Assembly (NCBI RefSeq): GCF_024730665.1
Contig: NZ_CP084737.1
Location: 703,501-767,500 of the forward strand
Length of the DNA stretch: 64,000 nucleotides
Source: Coxiella-like endosymbiont
GTDB taxonomy: Bacteria; Pseudomonadota; Gammaproteobacteria; Coxiellales; Coxiellaceae
Direction of reading: 5' to 3'
Of this stretch, positions 1 through 11,207 are shown piece by piece (the first letter of the stretch is position 1; the number at the start of each line of letters is the position of its first letter). The notes under the pieces are model-generated. The model was not told the DNA's origin. It searched no databases and was given only the letters and a program-made list of their open reading frames with translations. A program made the translations under genes and the position numbers.

Positions 1-81
1 CTACATGAATGAACACAACAGCCTTCACGGAGATAACAAATTAGTTGTAGATCCCTTCTGGATCGTGTAAATCCATGCTTT

Positions 82-2193
82 TTATTCTTCAGATTCAATA
101 AAGCTACGTAGCTTTTCGGCTCGGCTTGGGTGACGTAATTTACGTAGAGATTTTGCTTCTATTTGACGAATCCGTTCTCGTGTAACATCAAATTGTTTAC
201 CTACTTCTTCGAGTGTATGATCAGTATTCATATCAATGCCAAAACGCATACGTAGAACTTTAGCTTCTCGAGGGGTGAGTGTAGCTAAAATTTCTCGAGT
301 AGCTTCCTGAAGACCGGAGGAAGTTGCATAGTCTACTGGGGATTCTATGTTTACGTCTTCGATAAAATCCCCCAGGTTAGAATCTTCATCTTCACCAATC
401 GGTGTTTCCATTGAAATGGGCTCTTTCGCAATTTTTAATACTTTCCTCACTTTCTCTTCAGGCATATCCATACGGTGACCCAATTCTTCTGGAGTCGCTT
501 CTTGGCCAGTTTCTTGTAGAATTTGTCGACTAATGCGATTAAGTTTATTGATGGTCTCAATCATATGTACAGGAATACGGATAGTGCGCGCCTGGTCAGC
601 AATCGAGCGAGTAATAGCTTGCCGAATCCACCACGTTGCATACGTCGAAAATTTATAACCGCGGCGATATTCAAATTTATCCACTGCTTTCATCAAGCCG
701 ATATTGCCTTCCTGAATCAGATCGAGAAACTGCAAGCCGCGATTGGTATATTTTTTCGCGATTGAAATCACGAGCCGCAAGTTGGCTTCAATCATCTCTT
801 TTTTGCACGACGTGATCTCGCTTCACCAATTGCCACACGACGATTAATTTCTTTGATTTCCTGGATGCTTAAATTACTTTTTTCTTCCAGTTGAGCCAGA
901 TTTCGTTGAGCACGATAAATTTCTTTGCTATATTTTTCTAACCGTTTTGCTTGGTCCTTATTTTCTTTTTGTACTGCTCTAGCCACTCCATGTTTGTTTC
1001 GTTATGTGGAAACGAAGTGATAAACTTTTTACGAGAAGTTTTTGCCTTCATCACACAATAACCCGTAATTAATCGCTCTTGTGTGCGTGCTTCTTTTAAC
1101 AAATAACGTAATTGACCCATGAGTCGATTAAACTGTTTAATAGACAGTTTAAATGTAGAAAATAGTTCCGAGAGATTTTTTTGATGTTTTAATGTTGCTG
1201 AATTTTTTTTCCGTAACGTTTAATTGCATTTAAATAACGACTGTAGAGCTTTTTGAGCTCATCCATATACTTTTTGGTGACGAGTGGATCGGGAGAGCTT
1301 TCACCAAAATCATCGCCACCCTCGTCCTCATCCTCTTCGGATAAATGCGCTTCTTTGGTTTGCTCCTCAAGCTGTAATGCTTCTTCGGATTCTTCGTCAA
1401 AAAAACCGATGAGTAAATCACTTAGACGTCCTTCTGTTGTTATGAGAGTGTTATATTCTCTAATAAACGATTCAATGAGTTCAGGATATGCAACTACCGC
1501 ACCCATCACTTGCCGAATGCCTTTTTCAATGCGTTTAGCGATAACGATTTCACCTTCCCGCGTTAACAATTCAACGCTACCCATTTCGCGCATATACATG
1601 CGAATTGGATCAGTAGTTCGGGTTTCTGTCGCCAATACTTCGGCGACATCTTCGTTTATTTCATCATCCGATTGAGTATCCTCTTCTAAAAGCAAGGAGT
1701 CAGCATCTGGAGGAGCTTCAAAAACTTTAATTCCCATTTCCGTGAGACGGCCGATAATGCCTTCTATTTGCGATGGATCAGCATAATCATTAGGGAGAAG
1801 ATTAATCAAATCTTCATGGACCAAATAACCTTTATTTTTCGCCTCTTCTAATAAGGCGCTAAAACCCAATCGCTGAGTTTCTGCGATGTTTTCTTCAGAT
1901 TTTGTAAGAAATTGCACTCGAGACGATGGAGCAATAGCTAGTTTTGCTTCACCGGGGAATATAAACGAATGTTTTTTTGGTTCCATAAGCACAGTAACTT
2001 TTTTTGTTTTAGTCTTTTTCATTTTGACCGTTATTGCAGCAGGCTTAATTTTTTTCGATGTATGCTTAACTGATTTTGGTTTAATTTTTTCTAGCTGTTT
2101 AGCTTTTGTTTTTTGAACCTTTCCTTCTATAACAGTAGCTTTTTTCTTCGCTTTGAGAGCTTTAACTTTAGATTTCTTTTTACGAATTGACAT
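82..2193 (-). CDS. rpoD: RNA polymerase sigma-70 factor RpoD, frame interrupted three times
   Basis: Primary sigma factor that directs core RNA polymerase to housekeeping promoters; last gene of the rpsU-dnaG-rpoD operon. Joining the pieces gives about 704 residues. Region 1.1 lies at roughly 105-180, region 1.2 ([12 protein letters not shown]) follows, then the acidic non-conserved insert, regions 2.1-2.4 ([23 protein letters not shown]), region 3, and region 4 with a helix-turn-helix ([17 protein letters not shown]). Breaks sit at T8 1203-1210, T5 966-970 and T6 799-804; each is repaired by one extra base and none carries a separate nonsense mutation. A lysine-rich extension of about 100 residues precedes region 1.1. 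No second copy is visible here, so expression must depend on slippage or the breaks are sequencing errors. Confidence 0.95.
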
Positions 2194-2349
2194 AAATGTT
2201 GCTGTACCTCAATGATTCAAAGAGCCTATTCTACAACTAACTTATGCGTATAGCACCTCTGATACGATAGATGGTGAATACAAAAGTCCACGCTACTACA
2301 CAAAAGATCTATCAATCGGAGATAAAAATACGTTAGACGGCAGTTATAG

Positions 2350-4078
2350 TTATATAGCGTCGATGGGAGATTTCATCAAGAGTTTCTGGAGTCTTTTCTT
2401 TTCTTCTTGGGTAAGTACATATGTTTTTGCTTTATTTATCAGATCTTCTGCAAGATTTTGAGCTTTTTGTTCTTGAAGTCGTGATAAGGCACCTTTTAAT
2501 TCAGCCAGCACCCCTTCTTTGGCTGATATAGGCAGTTGTTGAGCGGCTAACTGAGCAATGTGACGGCGTTCGGTTTCATCATCCCATTGCCCCAAAAGAA
2601 TGCCTGTCGACATGGTAGGGAAGTTTTTCAAGATAGCAATTAATTTAAGCAGCAATTTGATACCCGGCATTTGGATGCCATCCAGATCAGGTAGAGGATT
2701 AATTTTTTAATCAATTCAGGTTGTTGTAAAAGAGCGACAATCGCCCGGTAAGCAGGAGATAATACGCGCTTTTGAGTAGGAAAAGAAGACAATGAAGGTG
2801 AATTAGAAGAAAGTAATAATGATCTGATTTGATCAGCATTAGTGCCTAATCGTTTGGCTATTTTATTCAATAAGAATTGACGAAAAATTCCTTGAGGCAT
2901 AATATCAAGATACCCGCAGGCCCGCTTAGCGAAATGTGCTTTATCATCCAGTGAACGAATAGGAATTTCTTTTTCCAGTGATTGGAAAAACATTTTTTCG
3001 ATAGATAAAGCCCACTTTATTTTTACTTCAAAGGCTTTTTGTCCAATTTTTTGGATGAGATTATCTGGATCTTCACCTTCAGGTAAAAATAAAAAACGAA
3101 TATGAATGCCATCGCGCATTAATGGTAAACTTTCCGTCAATGCACGAAAAGCTGCGCGGCGGCCAGCTTCGTCTCCATCGAAACAATAGATAATTTCACT
3201 AGTATACCGCAGTAATTTTTGTAAATGACGTGCACCCGTGGCTGTGCCTAGCGCCGCAACGGCATAGGTAATCTGATGTTGGTGAAGTGAAATGACATCC
3301 ATATAACCTTCAACAATCAATACACGCTGTAGTTCGCGATGGACTTTATGTGCTTCATATAATCCATATAATTCATTGCTTTTGTGAAAAATGGGAGTTT
3401 CAGGTGAGTTCATGTATTTAGGCTGATCACCTCCTAGCGCTCGTCCTCCGAAAGCAATAACACGACCGTGCACATCTCGGATAGGGAACATGATACGATG
3501 TCGAAAGCGATCAAAAAAACGATTTTTTTTTTAATAAGGAGGCCGTTGGTGATTAATTGCGATTGTATTTTTGAAGTTTTTGCCAAAAATCGAAGATTTT
3601 CCCACCCCGGTGGGGCATAACCGATGGCGAACCGTTTAGCAATTTCACCGGTTAATCCGCGAGATTTTAAGTAATCGATAACTACAGTTGAGCGTTTCAA
3701 TTCTCGTTGGTAATACTGTGAGATATTAGCTAATAAAGTACAATAATCATTGTATTCAGCTGACTGTGAGCGTTGAGACATTTCAGTTGGAATTTCTAAC
3801 CCTTGTTGACTAGCTAGATCCGTAATCACTTCTACGAATTCCATGCGATCAAAGGCCATCAAAAAATTAATGGCATTGCCGTGGGCGCCGCAACCGAAAC
3901 AATAATAAAATTGTTTGCTGCTGCTTACTGTAAATGAAGGTGTTTTTTCATTGTGAAAAGGACACAATCCTAAATAATTATTGCCGCGCTTTTTTAAGTT
4001 GACACGTGCCTGGATAAAGTCAACGATATCTATGCGAGATAGGAGATCTTGAATAAATGATTGTGGAATACGACCCAT
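2350..4078 (-). CDS. dnaG: DNA primase DnaG, frame interrupted twice
   Basis: Makes RNA primers for the replication fork and docks on DnaB helicase. The rejoined protein is about 576 residues, close to E. coli DnaG (581). It has the N-terminal zinc finger (CPFHNEKTPSF, then CFGCG), the RNA polymerase core and a TOPRIM domain (VEGYMDV, FDGDEAGRRAA), and ends in a helicase-binding domain. Breaks are at T10 3523-3532 and T6 2703-2708; both are healed by one added base, after which the protein reads through without stops. It lies upstream of rpoD with a 156-bp gap and downstream of rpsU, the standard order. Essential in all bacteria, so true loss is implausible. Confidence 0.95.
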
Positions 4079-4084
4079 AGCTCA

Positions 4085-4340
4085 TTTTACAATAATTTCT
4101 ACCAATGAATAGGGTATAAGCTTGTCGATGTCTTTTCTGATGTTACATTTAGTTTTTAAACCGTCTGGTGATGATATTCTCAATTTCAACTCATCTGCGC
4201 TTTCTGGAGATATCCTTCCAAGTAAATCAATTTCTCGTTGCTCTTTATCAACGAGATCACGGCGGTCACCGGACTTATATCGAACGATCGTATCGTTTTT
4301 GATTTTACTTAATAACTTTTATAATCCTTGTTACCCAATA
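4085..4340 (-). pseudogene. yqeY: Remnant of GatB/YqeY-domain protein
   Basis: Read on the minus strand, the stretch between rpsU and dnaG encodes a fragment with RYKSGDRRDLVDKEQREIDLL, a good match to the central signature of YqeY proteins (typically YRxGxRxDLAxKExxEIxVL). yqeY sits between rpsU and dnaG in many gammaproteobacteria, so position agrees. The N-terminal half of the usual ~150 residues is missing or unrecognisable, and the rest has no intact start. YqeY is linked to tRNA-dependent amidotransferase-like folds, with no firm role. I call this an eroded gene, not a live short ORF. Confidence 0.6.
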
Positions 4341-4413
4341 TAACCAGGCATCTATTTCGCGTTATTTTATTGTCACAACAGGGTAAGCGTATAGTGCTTA
4401 AAATCCCTATACA

Positions 4414-4445
4414 TCCCTGCTTTCATATCCTTCTGAAAGCAGGGA
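4414..4445 (-). terminator. Hairpin 3' of rpsU
   Basis: A perfect 12-bp stem (4414-4425 with 4434-4445) and an 8-nt loop lie 28 bp beyond the rpsU stop. There is no clean U-run after the stem on the minus strand, so it is either a weak terminator or a processing site that separates the abundant rpsU message from dnaG-rpoD, as known for this operon in other bacteria. The function is inferred from position. Confidence 0.4.
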
Positions 4446-4472
4446 ATAGATTAAGCCATTATCCCTCTCCAT

Positions 4473-4697
4473 CTAATGACGCGTGCGCTCACGCTCCAAC
4501 GCTTCCCTTTCTTTTTGCATCTTTTTGGTATAGCGTTTAATAGCTGCAGCGCGTTTGCGTTTACGCTTACTGGTTGGTTTCTCGTAGTATTCGATTTGAC
4601 GCAGCTTGGTTAGGATAGCAGCCTTTTCGCACGCTCTTTTAAAGCGGCGCATGGCAACATCAAAAGCGTTATTATCGGTTATTTCTATCATTGGCAT
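4473..4697 (-). CDS. rpsU: 30S ribosomal protein S21
   Basis: Small basic ribosomal protein of 74 residues that contacts the platform near the 16S 3' end. It shows the family pattern [15 protein letters not shown] followed by a [18 protein letters not shown] segment and a basic tail. The start is the ATG at 4697, giving MPMIEI as in other S21 proteins; a longer in-frame extension to 4754 lacks similarity. A GGAGG ribosome-binding sequence lies upstream. It is the first gene of the rpsU-dnaG-rpoD operon and is intact. Confidence 0.96.
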   Translation of the reverse strand: MPMIEITDNNAFDVAMRRFKRACEKAAILTKLRQIEYYEKPTSKRKRKRAAAIKRYTKKMQKEREALERERTRH

Positions 4698-4970
4698 ATT
4701 GTGGTCTTTACCTCCGTAATCCCGTAATGATACTGGATTTGGATAGGAAAGCAATGCCTAAACAGTAGACTCAGCGTTCAGTCGCCTTCGATATCTGGCG
4801 CTTGGATTGAATAGTGGCTATAGTTTCAATCTGGACAATTATAGTACATCATTATTAAGTAAGAAATGTAATCATACAGCTATGAAAACCGGAAAAATCC
4901 AATTTTTATCAAAAGCTTGAGATGAAAATAGGAGTTTCGTAATTCAAAAAAATTAGGTTGTTCGATTCTT

Positions 4971-6164
4971 TTGTTTCAGGAAATTAATTTGCGATTTCGA
5001 ATTCTGCGTGCGTTGCTTCAATTGGAATCAAATGGCGGTGTTGTTCTATTTATCGCTGCTATTTTAGCGCTTATTTTAGACAATACACCAGCCAAAGCCT
5101 ATTATGAATCCTTACTCAATTTTCCCGTAAGCTTTGAATTGGGCACCCTGCAATTATCTAAATCGCTTTTGTTATGGATTAACGATGGATTGATGACCAT
5201 TTTCTTTTTATTGGCGGGCCTTGAAATTAAACGCGAAATACTGGAAGGCGAACTTAATAGTTTTGAAAAAGCAGTGTTGCCTGTGATGGCAGGTTTAGGT
5301 GGGATGGTTATGCCAGCTTTAATTTATGTCATTTTTAATTGGGGAAACAGCGCTGCATCACGAGGATGGGCTGTCCCCATGGCAACCGATATTGCTTTTT
5401 CATTGGGTATTTTGGCTTTATTGAGAAAAAGATTGCCGGTTGCCTTAAAAACATTTTTAACCGCCTTGGCAATTTTTGATGATATTGGTGCGATTGTTAT
5501 TATTGCAATTTTTTATACTCATTGCATTTCATTATCTTTATTGCTCACCGCGGGTACACTACTTTTTTTGTTAATTTTATTAAACTGCTTGCGAATAATG
5601 ACAATTACAGCTTATATCATTGTTGGTATTGCCTTATGGCTTTGTATATCGAAATCTGGTATTCATGTTACTTTAGTTGGTATCGCGTTAGCTTTTGTTA
5701 TTCCGCTTCGTAACTCTAAAAAACCGGGAAATTCGCCGCTGCGTGAATTAGAATATAGATTACATCCGTTAGTAGTTTTTGGTGTTTTACCGATATTTGC
5801 ATTTGCAAATGCAGGTTTTTCCTTGGCGGCAATCGATTTAAAATATTTACTGAACCCTGTGACTGTAGGAGTCGCTTTGGGGTTATTCATTGGAAAGCAA
5901 CTAGGCATATGGTCTGTTTGTTGGCTTGCTATTAAATGTGGAGTAGCACATATGCCGTACGGTGGAAATTGGAGAGGAATTTACGGTATCAGTTTGACAG
6001 CTGGTGTTGGTTTTACGATGAGTTTATTTATTGGGATGTTAGCATTTGGGCCTATTGGAGGGTGCAATTATCCAGAGATGGTGAGGTTAGGCATTATGAT
6101 CGGTTCGTTTTTATCTGGCACTTTAGGTTATATAATTTTGCGTTTCACTTATCCTGCCGATTAA
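4971..6164 (+). CDS. nhaA: Na+/H+ antiporter NhaA
   Basis: Inner-membrane antiporter that exports Na+ in exchange for H+ at alkaline pH. It has 397 residues and is intact, with about 12 hydrophobic segments. The ion-binding acidic residues are present: Asp140 in MATDIAFSLG and the pair Asp170-Asp171 in FDDIGAIVII, equivalent to E. coli D133, D163 and D164. The only plausible start is a TTG at 4971, since no in-frame ATG or GTG occurs between the upstream TAG (4929-4931) and the conserved N-terminus. It stands alone between rpsU and wrbA and is transcribed divergently from the rpsU operon. Confidence 0.95.
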   Translation: MFQEINLRFRILRALLQLESNGGVVLFIAAILALILDNTPAKAYYESLLNFPVSFELGTLQLSKSLLLWINDGLMTIFFLLAGLEIKREILEGELNSFEKAVLPVMAGLGGMVMPALIYVIFNWGNSAASRGWAVPMATDIAFSLGILALLRKRLPVALKTFLTALAIFDDIGAIVIIAIFYTHCISLSLLLTAGTLLFLLILLNCLRIMTITAYIIVGIALWLCISKSGIHVTLVGIALAFVIPLRNSKKPGNSPLRELEYRLHPLVVFGVLPIFAFANAGFSLAAIDLKYLLNPVTVGVALGLFIGKQLGIWSVCWLAIKCGVAHMPYGGNWRGIYGISLTAGVGFTMSLFIGMLAFGPIGGCNYPEMVRLGIMIGSFLSGTLGYIILRFTYPAD

Positions 6165-6427
6165 TTTTTTTAAAATTCTAAGAAATAGTCTGTATGTGTA
6201 ATTGAAATTCAAGTCGGATTATATGTCCAATTTGTCCAATTCAATCACAATGGGTTTAGGATGGCTAAATGAATGCAGCCAGCGTCCGAAGAAATGATTT
6301 TGATCAATTTCTTTGGATAAGCAGCTCGGTATAGAGTTGTTGAAGTTTTGATTTAACAAATCCTCTTTAAGTGAGATTAGCTTACAATTTTTCTGATGTC
6401 TAACAAATAATATGTGGAGGAGAGTTA

Positions 6428-7171
<744 letters not shown>

Positions 7172-7192
7172 TTATAAGATAGCAGCGGAATC

Positions 7193-8026
7193 ATGACAAT
7201 CTATCCTCATATAAAGTGGGGCAATGCTACTCTCCAGTCTATCTTCATCATTGTTATGATGAAGAAGGATGCGCGCTTACCGAGCTGCAGCGCTAGCTTA
7301 TACGACATTGCTTTATTGCTTTTACTGGCTCCGTTAGCCATTATTATCTTTACATTATTTTATTTATCCTTATATTCCAAGGTATTGGTGAATGAATACA
7401 AGAGTTGATTTTAAAAAACTTTTGCCTTAGTTCAGCGGATACAGTTTTCCACTGTTTGGAAGGATTTATCCGAAACGCTCTAGCTGTCCATCTTATATAT
7501 TTTCGCTTTATTATTGATGTATAGGGCTGTTAATCGAGTCTCCATCTCTATTTGATGCTGACGACGTTTTCAGTTTTTCATTCGTTCTTTTTATTTATTT
7601 TGTCTTATTTGTTTCCATGTTTATTATTTACCATTGTGGTTGTAGCATTTCCTTACCAGGATCGTATATTTAACAATCTAAATAAACTTATCACTTTATT
7701 TTCAGAAGCTACTTTTGTCTGTCTCGCCTTTAGTAATCTTTATCACCTTTGCCGTGTTTAATTGGATACTCCCTTCCGTTAAAATCAGATTATTGCATGT
7801 AGCAATCGCCGGATTAGTGACAACGGTACTGTTTAAGTTAGTCAAGTTTACTTTTATATTATATTTATCGTTTTTTCTGACTCATCGATTGTTATATGGA
7901 ACTTTATTAGTCATTCTTTTTTTAGCGCGGTTATATGTATCATGGACAATCATTCTGCTTAGAGCAGAAGTGAATAATATGACGGGTTCGGTGTTCCTAA
8001 AAAATATTGTGTTTTCAACTCAATGA
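7193..8026 (+). pseudogene. yihY: YihY/UPF0761 (BrkB-like) membrane protein remnant
   Basis: Fragments of one membrane protein lie in different frames. An N-terminal piece contains ASLYDIALLLLLAPLAIIIF. A middle hydrophobic piece follows at about 7552-7720. The C-terminal piece at 7715-8026 carries FAVFNWILPSVKIRLLH and LLYGTLLVILFLARLYVSW, then ILLRAEV, which matches the last two transmembrane segments of YihY (formerly mis-called ribonuclease BN). Total span fits a ~280-residue protein. The middle section also has stops, so more than a single homopolymer slip is involved. The intact L,D-transpeptidase gene starts just after it. Confidence 0.7.
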
Positions 8027-8034
8027 TAATTTAG

Positions 8035-8973
8035 ATGATCATGAAATATTTTCGCTTTTTGGCGTTGTCTATTTTAATTTTTTTCACTTTTTCTGCATTA
8101 GCACTTCGTTTTTCTTTGCCAGAGAGTGGTAATAATTTATTTGGGCGGATCCAATTTGTTTCTATTCAGGAAGGATATACTTTCGCTAGTATTGCGCATC
8201 AATATGACATTGGTTATTTCGAATTGGTAGAGGCTAATCCTGAAATAGACCCTAATCAATCGGTGCCGGGGACGGCTTTAATTATTCCTACACGATATCT
8301 GTTACCTCATGTATCAAGGGATGGAATTATTATCAATTTAGCTACAATGCGACTTTATTATTTTCCAAAAGGCAAGAATTATTTTTATAGTTATCCTGTT
8401 GGTATAGCTCGATTTAATTGGGCAAGTCCGATAGGGAGATTTCGTATTGTTCAAAAAATCCGAAATCCTGTTTGGATAGTGCCGAATAGCATTTTTCGTT
8501 ACCGACAGGAAAATGGCGATCCCGTCCCTAGAATAGTTCCTTCGGGTCCGAATAATCCGTTAGGTTATTATGCATTACGATTATCAAATCCTACTTATTT
8601 AATTCATGGAACCAACGATCCAGGTAGTGTTGGAAGGCGAAGTAGCGCAGGTTGCATTCATTTGTATTCGGAGGATATTAAGCAATTATTTGCAATGGTT
8701 TCAGTAAATACGCCGGTGTTGATTATTAATCAGCCTTATGTTGTAGGATTGGATAAAGGGAAATTATATATCGAAGCGCATCTACCTTTAAAAGAACAAC
8801 GAAAGAAGTTGTCGACGAACATTCACAATGTAGTAATAACGCTCATCAATGATTTTTTAAAAAATAGAAAAGAAAATTTTTCCATTGATTGGCAAAAAGC
8901 TGATGAAATTATAAAGGAACACGTGGGCATTCCTACTGTAGTGAACTTTTCAGGTTCAGATAATCATTCATGA
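8035..8973 (+). CDS. L,D-transpeptidase (YkuD family) with LysM domain
   Basis: Periplasmic cysteine peptidase-like enzyme that forms 3-3 peptidoglycan cross-links or anchors lipoproteins. The 312 residues comprise an N-terminal signal segment (about 1-24, hydrophobic LALSILIFFTFSALA), a LysM peptidoglycan-binding domain (about 42-87) and a YkuD catalytic domain (about 95-235). The catalytic motif is complete: His191 in LIHGTND and Cys207 in RRSSAGCIHLY. Translation may start at 8041 (third residue, ATG) instead of 8035. Similar to ErfK/YbiS/YcfS-type enzymes, but I cannot assign a specific orthologue. L,D-transpeptidases are numerous in Coxiella burnetii, where they serve the small-cell envelope. 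Confidence 0.9.
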   Translation: MIMKYFRFLALSILIFFTFSALALRFSLPESGNNLFGRIQFVSIQEGYTFASIAHQYDIGYFELVEANPEIDPNQSVPGTALIIPTRYLLPHVSRDGIIINLATMRLYYFPKGKNYFYSYPVGIARFNWASPIGRFRIVQKIRNPVWIVPNSIFRYRQENGDPVPRIVPSGPNNPLGYYALRLSNPTYLIHGTNDPGSVGRRSSAGCIHLYSEDIKQLFAMVSVNTPVLIINQPYVVGLDKGKLYIEAHLPLKEQRKKLSTNIHNVVITLINDFLKNRKENFSIDWQKADEIIKEHVGIPTVVNFSGSDNHS

Positions 8974-11207
8974 TTCCCTGTCATGATGTCATTTTCTAAT
9001 GTCAACTTTATTAATCCTCACCCATCCACCGTATTCGTCATCCAGAGCAGAGGATTGAGATGTGGTGAGGGGCCCCCGGCGTGACGCCGGGGGCCCCTCA
9101 CCCTATTGATACATTATTGGATGGTAATTAAGGCCTGCTAATATGGTCTTGGTTTGTTCTGCCGGTTTTTTATGGAGATTAATTTGCCCACGGCAGAATT
9201 CATACAAAACTCTCATAGTTTTTAAATATTCATACTTTCAGGATTTTATTTTCTAGGTAGAGTTATTGTATATCCGCTTTAAATATATCTCAATAAATTT
9301 TTGGTCAGATAATGTATAGAGTTTTTTAGCTAATTTTCATAAAAATTGCGATGAAAGTTCGTTCCCATCCGGATACTTCCATTTTAAGATTTAAATGCTC
9401 AATATCTTAGGTGGTTAAATGAAATAAGGAATATATATTATGCATTAAAAAATCAGTGTATTGGAGTTACTATGAATATGCTAATTCTACACAAAGAAGA
9501 GTGTGTAAATGAGCACGGTTCTTTTCTAACAAGAACGAGAATAGGAATTCGATTGTAAAATGCGAAAATAAATTCTTTCTAAAGTAAGACATGCCAACTA
9601 CAAAGCCAGAATCTCCAAAAATTGAATCTAGCCGATCTATAGAGAAGGATAGAGAGCAGCTTTAGTAAGGATGTTTTTCAACACAAATCGTGAGCATATT
9701 GAGCTACGGGAAGTATTTGTCAAATAGGCTAGATCTTTATTGATTAAATAATGTTGGCTACATTTAATCAATCTACGTAGCAATCACATTGAACAAATTT
9801 AGTAAGGTCTTGTAATTTTCGTGTTCTTCATAATCCTGAAATAATAATTTCATGTTTCGTTTTAGTAAAATTCTTTCTCAAGATATAAGTTTGACTAAAT
9901 AAAACGCAGTAAATGGTAGAGATGCCAATCATTTCATATTGAGCCTCAAATAGCATAGCTTACGGGATGAACACACTGTTTTAGCGTTATCGCTCTTGTG
10001 GTAACTGCGAACACGAGATGAACTAGACCATGCAATTTGGTTCCATGTTCTACGTGAATTTTGTCAACGAACAAATCAACGAGATCAAATCTAGATTTAC
10101 TTTAGCATCATCAAAATCATTTCAGTCAAATTATAGTATTTTATTAATCATTATTTCTATTTCATTCAAACTTTAGGTAATGATTTTTTGTCTTCAAGTC
10201 TTCAACAAATTGCGCACGTGATTTCATAAGTGTAATTGATTTTTACAGATCGCTGCGCGAAATTGTTGCTAACGTCCGGTAATTGGTTAAATTTTGTTTG
10301 CTACATATGGCAAGATCATGAATCAGTACTGGCTGGACATTTAATCCACACCACAGTACTTGCCCCCTGCTGCTTGCTTAAAATTTTCAATCCTGCCCTA
10401 AGGATTTTATCCTGAAGTCAATTTTTTATCGATTTGCACAAGAGTGCCCCCTGCATTTCTTACTAAATCATCATATTTTCACTCTTTGCATAATCAGATT
10501 CTACAACAAAAGTTCTTTTCTTCTATCGACAAATATGAATAATTGTGATACGTAAAATTTATTTAAATCAGAAAAAGAAGTAAAGATATCCTCATAGTCA
10601 TTCTCAACTTGCTCTAACAATTTCGTGATCAATCGCAGAATAAAGAAATGCATTCCTTACACGCACCAGTGAGTGCGTTTATAAAAAGACGAAAACCAAA
10701 GTAAAGAGAATCATCAAATTCTGAAACGGTATTTAAAAATTACATCTTTACCACAAGTACAAGTTCAGTTTTTAAGTTTTTTAATTGCTTGAAATCCAGA
10801 ATGGGCAAGCATAGATTCTTTACCTACTTTAAGCCGGTATTACAACCTCTTACCTACACTAATGATACCCAGACAAGTGTATAACGAAAACGCTTATGCA
10901 ATTTGAAAGCACCCCTTTGAGAGTTAAGCCTCAAGTATTAGGATCTGAAAAACCCTATACAATTAATCCTACTAAAAGCAATAATCAACTTTCCATCATT
11001 TTTTGAATGGTAAACTAATGACCACAGAAGCTCGCTTCGTAAATGTCTTTAAGTGATCTCATATTTGGTTGGAACTCTTCCAAGTAATAACTCTATTTCA
11101 TCACGATTTATTTTTGTAGCATTCTATAATGCTATTTTCTGATAACAGATCATAAACGCTCTATTATCAAGATTTCATTCTCATAGCAACGTGATAGACT
11201 CAAGGTC
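8974..11207. other. Gene-free decayed tract of 2.2 kb
   Basis: No frame on either strand keeps a recognisable protein here; stops occur every 10-40 codons and AT content is high. The only sharp structure is the GC-rich inverted repeat at 9064-9102. I could not assign any parent gene to this tract. It is best read as the remains of two or three former genes. Confidence 0.6.
9064..9102. repeat. Perfect GC-rich inverted repeat, 19-bp arms
   Basis: Arms 9064-9082 and 9084-9102 are exactly complementary around a single-base centre (9083). The core is GGGGCCCCCGGCG and its complement, far richer in G+C than the surrounding DNA. It lies 91 bp after the L,D-transpeptidase stop, so it could terminate that transcript, but no T-run follows. 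Confidence 0.85.

Noticed and set aside
1253-1675. 140-codon plus-strand ORF, serine-rich
   Set aside because: Antisense shadow of the acidic, low-complexity part of rpoD; no start signal and no family features.
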